Part shown: positions 32,485 through 39,084 of the stretch, in pieces
Position numbering within the stretch: position 1 is the stretch's first letter
How the letters are laid out: every line of letters starts with the position of its first letter
Origin: Methylibium sp.
GTDB lineage: Bacteria; Pseudomonadota; Gammaproteobacteria; Burkholderiales; Burkholderiaceae_C
Reading direction: 5' to 3'
Length of the DNA: 41,283 nucleotides
Assembly (NCBI GenBank): GCA_013824165.1
Contig: PNNH01000103.1
Coordinates: 1-41,283, forward strand
Notes under the pieces: model-generated
Told to the model about the DNA's origin: nothing
Seen by the model: the letters and a program-made list of their open reading frames with translations, nothing else
Database searches by the model: none
Program-made: the position numbers and the translations under genes

Positions 32485-32644
32485 GCCGCCGCAGGCCTGC
32501 CCCAGCTGCGGGCGCACCGGCACCACCGAGTGCGGCCGCGTGGAGTGCGGGAATCGCCGGCACGTGACAGCCAGCGCGGAGGGCGGTGGGTACGAATCAA
32601 CTGGGGTCGGCACCTTCAGGAAACGACCGACCTGCAAGGACTGA
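32444..32644 (+). CDS. Possible small zinc-finger-like ORF
   Basis: 66 residues overlapping the end of the second paralogue in another frame: a Pro/Arg start, then CPSCGRTGTTECGRVECGNRRH, in which four Cys (C-x2-C, C-x4-C) could hold a zinc. The rest is polar. No good ribosome site precedes the ATG, and the start region is a shadow of the conserved repeat, so it may not be real. It covers the otherwise empty 32485-32668 gap. Confidence 0.35.
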   Translation: MSTSRRPTPQPPAKPPQACPSCGRTGTTECGRVECGNRRHVTASAEGGGYESTGVGTFRKRPTCKD

Positions 32645-32668
32645 CTCCTTGCCACTACAGGAGCATCT

Positions 32669-33307
32669 ATGAACCTGACCAATTTCGCAGAGAACAACCT
32701 GGTCGACGCGCTCAAGCGCGGCCAGGCGCTGGGGGCTCCAGCTACCTCGCACTACGCTCTGTTTATCGCCAGCAAGGGAATTCGTGCCAACAGCACGCTC
32801 TACGCCCTGAACGACACCTTGGTGGTGCTGGTGAATGCAGCCTATCGGCTGTACCGCGTCACTACAGCTGGCAACTCGGCCGCCGCGCAGCCTGGTGCTT
32901 ATGCCGGCGTTGCTGGCGAGGCGATCACTGACGGCACAGCCGTGATGACAGAGCATTCGGCCGCACTTGACGACGGCACCGGCATCGTCGAGCCCAGCGG
33001 AGGCGGCTACGGCCGTGTGGCCGTGGCCAACAGCTTGGCCAACTTTGCCGGCACGCAAGGTGCCGGCACCACGACGGCAAGCAGTGGCACCAGTGGTCAG
33101 ACCAGCAACAACGTGCCGATCACCTGGCCGGCGCCCACCGCCGACTGGCAGGCCAGCGGTGCACGCATCGTCGGCGTGGCCGAGTTCGATGCCAACGTGG
33201 CTGGCAATGCCTGGATCTGGAAGATGCTGGCCGTGCCCAAGACCATCAACAACGGGGATGCAGCACCGAGCATCGCGGCTGGAGCGGACACCTTCTCGCT
33301 GGGCTGA
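32669..33307 (+). CDS. Phage tail fibre-like structural protein (gp80-type domain)
   Basis: 212 residues. The pattern MNLTNFAENNLVDALKRGQALGAPATSHYALFIASKG, then GGGYGRVAVANSLANFAGTQGAGTTTASSGTSGQTSNNVPITWPAPTADW, VGVAEFDANVAGNAWIWKMLAVPKTINNGDAAPSIAAGADTFSL is that of a common small phage fibre/decoration domain. An extra stretch of about 40 residues (VLVNAAYRLYRVTTAGNSAAAQPGAYAGVAGEA) is inserted after the first strand pair. AGGAGC precedes the ATG. Likely a virion surface or tail protein. Confidence 0.7.
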   Translation: MNLTNFAENNLVDALKRGQALGAPATSHYALFIASKGIRANSTLYALNDTLVVLVNAAYRLYRVTTAGNSAAAQPGAYAGVAGEAITDGTAVMTEHSAALDDGTGIVEPSGGGYGRVAVANSLANFAGTQGAGTTTASSGTSGQTSNNVPITWPAPTADWQASGARIVGVAEFDANVAGNAWIWKMLAVPKTINNGDAAPSIAAGADTFSLG

Positions 33308-33309
33308 GC

Positions 33310-34572
33310 ATGGTCACTCCCCGCCCCGACAACCTGACCGCAGCCAGCGGTGGCACCGTCCGTGCTGGCCGTGCAGGGGGCATGCCGGCTTGGCGCCGCG
33401 GCATGGCGCCGCGCACCTGGGCAGTCGTCCCATTCGGAAACACGTTCGCCAGCCAAGATCCGAGGTTGCGGGCCGACATGAATCCGAACTTCCCAGGCGC
33501 AGGCCCCTGGAACGGTTCTGGAGGACAGTCTCAGGTCATGGATGCCTGGTGCAGCCTGACGCCGTCGCGTGACGATGGGCGGCTGTGGGCGCCACTCGGT
33601 GGCGGCCACGGAGACTATGCAGGCAACGAGGGCTACGTTGCTGACCTAATGGTGGACGCACCGCTGTGGCGCCTGTTGCGCCGCCCATCCGGCGCGTTGC
33701 CTGACGCTGCAATCGCATACAGCGACGGCAGCGAGGGGACTGGCGTCTACTCGGACGGTCGGCTTCGTGGCAGTCACACCTACAACAACATCATCCACAT
33801 CCCTGGCGGCAACAAGCTGTTCATGGGCGTCCTGTCTGCACCTTTCTATAACCCCAGCCCTGCTGGGGGTGTGGTGCAGAAGTCCTGGTACATCGACGGC
33901 GAGACTGGCGAGCACAGCCTGGCGTCGGATTACACGGCACTGACCCAGGCGTCCGGCACAGGTGAGGGTGGCGCTTACTACGACCCCGTGCGCAATTGCG
34001 TCTGGCACATCCGCACGGCCACAAGCTCCAACATGATCCTTAAGACGGATCTGGCCACGGGTGTGACGACGAAGCACGGTTACGCTGACGCCTGGGTTGG
34101 TGGTAGCTCGCGCTTTGTGCGCGTCCCAGGGCATGACGTGGCGGCACACATCACCGCCATCAGTGGTGGATCGGGCCTATCGATCTGGAACCCGGCGACC
34201 GAGACGTGGAAGCGCAAGGCAAACGTCGCCGGAAGCCCTTCTGCCGGCCTGTTCAACGGCGCGCAGTGCGGTGGTTATGCGGGCGGCGACTGGGTCGACT
34301 CGGTCGGCGGCATCGTTCTCTGGAACAACGATGCGCCATACAGCGCAGAGCTCTCTGTCCTTACGCCGCCGGCGACTGACCCGATGAACGGAACGTGGAC
34401 ATGGAGCGTCATGTCTCCTGACGCTGCGAACACCGTGATCCCTCCGCCGCGCGTTGGAGGAACCGGCGGGCCGGCCAACATCTTCGGCCGCTTCGGCTAC
34501 TTGCCGGCTCTTAAGGGCTTTTACCTGCAGACGCAAGCATCGGCCCAGATGCACTTCTTCGCAATCGAGTAA
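33310..34572 (+). CDS. Kelch/beta-propeller-like phage protein, possible receptor-binding protein
   Basis: 420 residues. Repeated blade-like elements include RLWAPLGGGHGDYAGNEGYVADLMVDAPLWRLLR, SHTYNNIIHIPGGNKLFMGV, GGAYYDPVRNCVWHIRTATSSNMILKTDLATGVTTKHG, LSIWNPATETWKRKA and GGIVLWNNDAPYSAELSVL. GG-x-x-Y...W repeats with strand spacing of about 45-55 residues suit a galactose-oxidase-like propeller. The protein has no signal peptide. It sits among tail fibre genes 3 nt after the previous stop, so I infer a fibre or host-recognition role; no catalytic residues are identified. Confidence 0.6.
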   Translation: MVTPRPDNLTAASGGTVRAGRAGGMPAWRRGMAPRTWAVVPFGNTFASQDPRLRADMNPNFPGAGPWNGSGGQSQVMDAWCSLTPSRDDGRLWAPLGGGHGDYAGNEGYVADLMVDAPLWRLLRRPSGALPDAAIAYSDGSEGTGVYSDGRLRGSHTYNNIIHIPGGNKLFMGVLSAPFYNPSPAGGVVQKSWYIDGETGEHSLASDYTALTQASGTGEGGAYYDPVRNCVWHIRTATSSNMILKTDLATGVTTKHGYADAWVGGSSRFVRVPGHDVAAHITAISGGSGLSIWNPATETWKRKANVAGSPSAGLFNGAQCGGYAGGDWVDSVGGIVLWNNDAPYSAELSVLTPPATDPMNGTWTWSVMSPDAANTVIPPPRVGGTGGPANIFGRFGYLPALKGFYLQTQASAQMHFFAIE

Positions 34573-34575
34573 GAG

Positions 34576-36114
34576 ATGCCAACCTACACCAAGAAGACGA
34601 ATGCCACGATGGACAAGGCCAAGGTGGTCTTCGTCGCTGATCACTCCGAGCTGAAGAACATCATCGACGGCACCGCCATCACGGTGGGTGCTGGCATGGC
34701 CACATCCGTCGTGGCGGGCAAGACCGTCTACGGCAGCGGCGCGACAGCCGCCGGCGCAACGCTGACGATCCCAGGTCCAGCCGTTACTACGAGCGACAAG
34801 TTCGCCGTGATGCTGATGTTCCATGACGGGCTGACGCTGAGCAATGACACATCGCTCATCTCGGGGCCGATCTCGTGCGGCACGGTGGTCGGGCCGAAGC
34901 TGCAAAACTACTATCCATATGTGGGAGGTTCGCAGTCGTCCACAAACCTGCCGGGCTACACCCACCCAGGAACGTCAATCAGGACGTTCATCTGGGGCAA
35001 GGACTCGCAGAACACTCTCACGAATTTTGCCGATGGCGTCTCGTACCCGGCGACCAATGGGGCTTACGCGAACGGCATCAGTTGGGCAGCAGCAAACTGG
35101 AGCGTTGGCGGCAAAGCCGGCTCGGGCAGCACGCCGGGCGGTGCGGGCGTCTATGCGTTCGCGATCTTCGTCGGCGTCGGCCCCACAGAGCTGGCAGCCT
35201 ACCTCGGTTCGGACCCCGTCGCTGCGATGCTGGACGGCGGCGCGGCCGGCGCCGCGCCCAGTATCACCACGCAGCCCAGCAACGCCAGCGTTGCGGCCGG
35301 CGCTACAGCAACCTTCACCGCTGCCTCCAGCGGCAGCCCGACACCAACGTACCAGTGGCAGCGCAACCCTGGCGGCGTCGGATCGTGGGCTGACATTGCC
35401 AGCGCTACTGCAGCCAGCTACACCACGCCGGCTACCACAGTATCGGGTGGCAGCGCTAACAATGGCGACACCTATCGAGTCGTTGCAACCAACGCGAGCG
35501 GCAGCGCCACCAGCACGGCGGCGACACTGACGGTGAGCGCCAGCAATGCAGCGCCCACGTTCCCCGGCCCCAGCATCTCAAACCTGTCGATTACGCAGGG
35601 CGCCGCGATGAGTGCGGTTAACGTGGCCAGCAAATTCAGCGACACCGACGCGCTGACCTTCAGCGCCATTGGCACCTGGCCAGCGGGAATCACGGTCAGC
35701 AGCGCTGGCGTTATCAGTGGCACGCCGACCACCGTGGGTAACTACACCGGGCTGACGGTGCGCGCTACCGACACTGCCGCGCAGACGGTCGACAGCAACA
35801 CTTTCAGCATCGCCGTGACAGCGGTCACTGCCACCCTGAATTTTCAGGCGAGCGGCATGGAGTTCGGTGCGCGCACGGGGCTTGGCATCGCCACCTTCGC
35901 GCTCGATGTCGGCTCGGGCTACCGCTACACAGTGCACGCCGATGGCCTGACGCTGGGCGCAGCGATCTACACCTCGGGCGTCGTCACCACCGACTCTGCC
36001 GGCAAGCTGCCCAACCTGGTAGACGCGTCGATCATGGCGGGCGCCACTTACCGCGTACATGCCGTGCGCCAGTCTGACGGTGCGGCGGCCACGTTCAAGA
36101 TGGTGGCCGCATGA
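34576..36114 (+). CDS. Ig-like domain tail fibre/adhesin protein
   Basis: 512 residues. Residues 1-220 resemble a concanavalin/LamG-type sandwich. Residues ~231-317 are an immunoglobulin-like domain: PSITTQPSNASVAAGATATFTAASSGSPTPTYQWQR...DTYRVVATNASGSATSTAATLTV. Residues ~320-420 are a putative Ig/cadherin-like (He_PIG) domain: NLSITQGAAMSAVNVASKFSDTDALTFSAIGTWPAGITVSSAGVISGTPTTVGNYTGLTVRATDTA. The C-terminus is another beta domain. Ig domains on phage virions are thought to help weak binding to cell surfaces or mucus. The stop overlaps the next start (ATGA). Confidence 0.78.
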   Translation: MPTYTKKTNATMDKAKVVFVADHSELKNIIDGTAITVGAGMATSVVAGKTVYGSGATAAGATLTIPGPAVTTSDKFAVMLMFHDGLTLSNDTSLISGPISCGTVVGPKLQNYYPYVGGSQSSTNLPGYTHPGTSIRTFIWGKDSQNTLTNFADGVSYPATNGAYANGISWAAANWSVGGKAGSGSTPGGAGVYAFAIFVGVGPTELAAYLGSDPVAAMLDGGAAGAAPSITTQPSNASVAAGATATFTAASSGSPTPTYQWQRNPGGVGSWADIASATAASYTTPATTVSGGSANNGDTYRVVATNASGSATSTAATLTVSASNAAPTFPGPSISNLSITQGAAMSAVNVASKFSDTDALTFSAIGTWPAGITVSSAGVISGTPTTVGNYTGLTVRATDTAAQTVDSNTFSIAVTAVTATLNFQASGMEFGARTGLGIATFALDVGSGYRYTVHADGLTLGAAIYTSGVVTTDSAGKLPNLVDASIMAGATYRVHAVRQSDGAAATFKMVAA

Positions 36115-37088
36115 TCGTCGTCGGCGGCTGGTCAGGGCGCCAGGTCATAGGGCTGAACGGGCGCTTCGGCGTGCGCCAGTCCGAGCTGGCCTCGGGTGGC
36201 GCTGAGCCCAGCCCGTTCCTGAACAACTTCGACCCGGTCGATGACGCGCTGACAGAGATGGTGGTGGTTGTCACATCGCTGCCGGCATCTGGCACGGTGA
36301 CGCTGACAGACGACGGAGACTTCACGCACACCGGCGCCGCGGACGGCGCCTACACAACGCTGGGCACCGTCTACAGCTGGGCGCCTGGCGGGCCGCTGGT
36401 GGTGCATGCCGAGCCGGAGAGCATCAGCAGCACGTTTGGCACGAGCACTGCCGTTGCGTTGGAGGCTGCTTGCTCGGCTTCCATCTCGGCATCTGCTGCG
36501 TTGTCGACAGGTGTTGGACTGGCCTCCTCGGCGCTCGGAACCAGTGTGGCGTCGGCGGATCTGCAGCTCGCTTCACAGCTTGTCACTACGGGGGTGTGCC
36601 GTGGTGCGGCAGCGGCAGCGATTTCCGGCGCCATCGTGCTCATCGTCGCTGGCTCAACTGCAGCAACTGTTCGGTCCTCTGCGGAACTGACGAGTGTTCA
36701 GCCCGGAGCAATGCAGGCGGCAGCAAGGGCGATGGTGCAGGCTGGCGCATCGATGAGCACCCAGGTCAGCTTGGCGGACACAGCCGTACTTGGAACTGCT
36801 TCCGCAACCGCCGTCTTGACCACCGGCCTGCAGTTAGAGACCAGCGCAGTGCTCAGGCCGCGCGGTGGCGCGTCGCTTGCCGAGCTCACAGATCTCCCCA
36901 TGCAAGCTGGTGCATCTGTGGGCTCTTCAGCTGTAGCAACCTTGACTGCACACGTTCAAATGGCCGCGGGCGGTGGCCTCAACTGCAGGGGCTTGGCCGA
37001 CCTCACAGCATCCATGGGCTTCGTGCGTGTGCCGGCAGGCCGCTGCCTGGCCATCAGGGGCGAGAGCCGGCGGCTGCTGGTCCATTGA
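36111..37088 (+). CDS. Ala/Ser/Thr-rich repetitive phage protein
   Basis: 325 residues. A folded-looking N-terminus (VIGLNGRFGVRQSELASGGAEPSPFLNNFDPVDDALTEMVVVVTSLPASGTVTLTDDGDFTHTGAADGAYTTLGTVYSWAPGGPL) is followed by ~200 residues of degenerate Ala/Ser/Thr/Val repeats in which a small-residue helix alternates with (L/T)TTG(V/L)xL, e.g. AALSTGVGL, QLVTTGV and VLTTGLQL. Such repeats occur in phage fibre shafts. It starts inside the previous stop (ATGA). Confidence 0.6.
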   Translation: MIVVGGWSGRQVIGLNGRFGVRQSELASGGAEPSPFLNNFDPVDDALTEMVVVVTSLPASGTVTLTDDGDFTHTGAADGAYTTLGTVYSWAPGGPLVVHAEPESISSTFGTSTAVALEAACSASISASAALSTGVGLASSALGTSVASADLQLASQLVTTGVCRGAAAAAISGAIVLIVAGSTAATVRSSAELTSVQPGAMQAAARAMVQAGASMSTQVSLADTAVLGTASATAVLTTGLQLETSAVLRPRGGASLAELTDLPMQAGASVGSSAVATLTAHVQMAAGGGLNCRGLADLTASMGFVRVPAGRCLAIRGESRRLLVH

Positions 37089-37112
37089 TCCCTACGAAAG
37101 CGAGCTGAAGCT

Positions 37113-37418
37113 ATGGCAACCATCGAGCAACCCTACCGCTTGCCTCCAAGCAGCGCAGAGGTCTTCGAGTGGGACTGGACAGAGTGGTGCGCGACGGAGG
37201 GTGTCTCGCTGGCCAGCGGGGACATCAGCATCGCCACCGGACCCAGCATCACCAAGATCGGATCAGCGTTGGTCAGCGGCCCAGTGGTGCAAGTCACGCT
37301 CAGGCTTGGCGCCGTTACGTTGGGATACCGGACCTTTGCTGACTGCATCTTCACGATGGGTTCGCGAGAGATTCCGCGGCGGATTGAGTTCATCGCCGTC
37401 GCACGAGGCGACAAGTAG
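37113..37418 (+). CDS. Phage fibre-tail adaptor-like protein
   Basis: 101 residues: a beta-strand protein with SSAEVFEWDWTEWCATEGVSLASGDISIATGPSITKIGSALVSGPVVQVTLRLGAVTLGYRTFADCIFTMGSREIPRRIEFIAV. The ....D.tW....+.f..A..YlF...+I.r.I.f.V layout resembles the small proteins described as fibre-tail adaptors next to fibre genes. The assignment rests on size, pattern and position. Confidence 0.55.
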   Translation: MATIEQPYRLPPSSAEVFEWDWTEWCATEGVSLASGDISIATGPSITKIGSALVSGPVVQVTLRLGAVTLGYRTFADCIFTMGSREIPRRIEFIAVARGDK

Positions 37419-37452
37419 CTGCACGAAGCAGCCCAGCCCACGCTCAGCCCCT

Positions 37453-37484
37453 GCCGATGTCCGCGCTCAAGCGCGAGCATCGGC
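37453..37484 (+). promoter_or_regulatory. Hairpin covering the translation start region of the next gene
   Basis: GCCGATG (37453-37459) pairs with CATCGGC (37478-37484), and CGCGC-TCAA-GCGCG forms the inner stem, with one mismatch between. It ends 3 nt before the ATG at 37488, where no Shine-Dalgarno is evident. It could restrain translation of that gene. Confidence 0.45.
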
Positions 37485-37487
37485 GGC

Positions 37488-38090
37488 ATGGAGACCTTCA
37501 CCTGGCCTGACAACCTGCGCCCCGCTTCGGTGGACTGGAGCCTGATCGTGCCGCAGGCCATCGCCCGCAGCGTGTTCGACAGCACGGACCAGGCACAGAC
37601 CATCGGTGCGCCGCGCTGGGCCTTCACCATCTCGACCGGCGTGCGCAAGCTTAGCGAGGCGCCCGAGTGGGAGGCGCTGATCCACCGCCTGCGCGGCAAG
37701 GTCAACCGCGTGCGCTGCTGGGACTGGCGGCGCGAGGCCCCACTGGGCGTAGCCACCGGCGCGCCCACGGTGCGGCTGCTGGCCACCGGTGCCAGCCTGG
37801 CGAGCGAGGGCTGGACGCCCAACACGGCGAGCATTCTCAGGGCGGGCAGCTATTTCAGCGTCAACGGCGAGCTGAAGCTGCTGACGGCCACCGTGAACAG
37901 CGACGCGGCGGGCCGCGCCACGCTGACGTTTGAGCCGCCGCTGCGGGCCAGCGCGCCAGCGGGCGCGCCGCTGCTGCTGGTCAAGCCGACAGCGGCCTTC
38001 ATCCTGATGAGCGACCGGCCCGGCATGGCGCAAGAAGGGGGCAAGGTCAGCGGCGCCACCTACAGCTTCGAAGAGGACGTGCGGCCATGA
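37488..38090 (+). CDS. Distal-tail phage protein
   Basis: 200 residues. METFTWPDNLRPASVDWSLIVPQAIARSVFDSTDQAQTIGAPRWAFTISTGVRKLSEAPEWEALIHRLRGKVNRVRCWDWRREAPLG is typical of a conserved protein of phages with this tail type: W-P..LRP....W.l, then W.fti.......e...weAli..LrG+.nr...w+.r. The C-terminus ends in LLLVKPTAAFILMSDRPGMAQEGGKVSGATYSFEEDV. It probably corresponds to a distal tail or hub component. The stop overlaps the next start (ATGA). Confidence 0.65.
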   Translation: METFTWPDNLRPASVDWSLIVPQAIARSVFDSTDQAQTIGAPRWAFTISTGVRKLSEAPEWEALIHRLRGKVNRVRCWDWRREAPLGVATGAPTVRLLATGASLASEGWTPNTASILRAGSYFSVNGELKLLTATVNSDAAGRATLTFEPPLRASAPAGAPLLLVKPTAAFILMSDRPGMAQEGGKVSGATYSFEEDVRP

Positions 38091-38668
38091 GCGCGGCAGT
38101 CAACAGTCAGCTGGCCAGCCGGCATGTGCCGGTGCTCTACCTGGTGGAGATGCAGTTCACCACCGGCACGCTGCGCTACACCACCTGGACACATAACCTG
38201 GAGTGGAACGGCCACAACTGGCTGGGGCTTGGCAGCCTGTTGAGCGTGTCCGCCGTGACGGAAGCTGAGCGCCTGCAGTACCCGCCCATGGAGCTGGGCC
38301 TGAGCATCGCCAACAGCGCCCATCTGGCGCTGGCGCTGGGCCAGGCGCACACCTACCGTGGCCGCCCGGTGACGCTGTATCGCTGTGTGCTGGACGATGA
38401 ACTGCGCGCCATCGGCGATCCTGAGGTGGCGTGGGCCGGGCTGATGGACCAGGTGCGGCTGAAAACCGGCAACGGTGAAGACGACGCCGGCGCCGTGGTG
38501 CTGCGCTGCGAAATGCCCGGTAAGGACCGCCGCGGCCCGCAGAGCCTGCGCATGAACAACGCGCAGCACCAGGCCCGGTTTCCCGGGGACACCTTCTTCT
38601 CGCGCGTCGAGCAGCTCAACGGCCAGCCCACCACCTGGCTGAGCAAGAAGTTCCAGCGCCAGGACTGA
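38087..38668 (+). CDS. Tail-hub protein, DUF2163-like N-domain (lambda L position)
   Basis: 193 residues: RHVPVLYLVEMQFTTGTLRYTTWTHNLEWNGHNWLGLGSLLSVSAVTEAERLQYPPMELGLSIANSAHLAL, then GRPVTLYRCVLDD, then QHQARFPGDTFFSRVEQLNGQPTTWLSKKFQRQD. The strand-turn-strand start, the W-NG..Y.G.G.ll...... and the PGD.FF..v..L......W......+ end match proteins encoded between distal tail and NlpC/P60-like genes in siphoviruses and gene-transfer-agent-like elements. Its role is structural in the baseplate/hub, as lambda L. Confidence 0.75.
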   Translation: MSAAVNSQLASRHVPVLYLVEMQFTTGTLRYTTWTHNLEWNGHNWLGLGSLLSVSAVTEAERLQYPPMELGLSIANSAHLALALGQAHTYRGRPVTLYRCVLDDELRAIGDPEVAWAGLMDQVRLKTGNGEDDAGAVVLRCEMPGKDRRGPQSLRMNNAQHQARFPGDTFFSRVEQLNGQPTTWLSKKFQRQD

Positions 38669-38673
38669 TCACG

Positions 38674-39084
38674 ATGAGCAGCAGCAAGCAGCACGATTGG
38701 ATGACGCGGCTCAACGCCTTGGTGATGTTGCGCCTGGCCGAGCCTTTCGCGTGGGGCCGCAACGACTGCGGCAGCTTTGCCGCGGACGCGGCGCTGGCCA
38801 TGACGGGCCATGATGTGTTGCGCGGCCTGCGCGGCCCGCGCCGCAGCGAGCGCGCCACGCTGCGCCAGATGCGCGCGGCAGGCGGCGTCAGCGCCGTGCT
38901 GGCGCAGGCCGGGCTGCAGCGCGTTGACCCCGCCCTGGCGCAGCGCGGTGACGTGGTGCTGATCGACCAGGGCCGCGGCTGGCCGGTGCTTTCCATCTGC
39001 ATGGGCGCCCATGCCGTGGCGCCCGGGCCCGGCGGGCTGGAGCAGGCCGCCATGGCGCTGGCGCAGGAGGCCTGGCGGCTATGA
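38674..39084 (+). CDS. NlpC/P60-like (DUF6950-type) tail assembly protein
   Basis: 136 residues. LAEPFAWGRNDCGSFAADAALAMTGHDV places the expected catalytic Cys at C32, and GDVVLIDQGRGWPVLSICMGAHAVAPGPGGL places the His at H113, consistent with a Cys-His peptidase fold used at the tail tip (as lambda K). A third catalytic residue is not assigned. It lies between the hub protein and the J-like protein, the standard position; its stop overlaps the J-like start (ATGA). Confidence 0.75.
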   Translation: MSSSKQHDWMTRLNALVMLRLAEPFAWGRNDCGSFAADAALAMTGHDVLRGLRGPRRSERATLRQMRAAGGVSAVLAQAGLQRVDPALAQRGDVVLIDQGRGWPVLSICMGAHAVAPGPGGLEQAAMALAQEAWRL

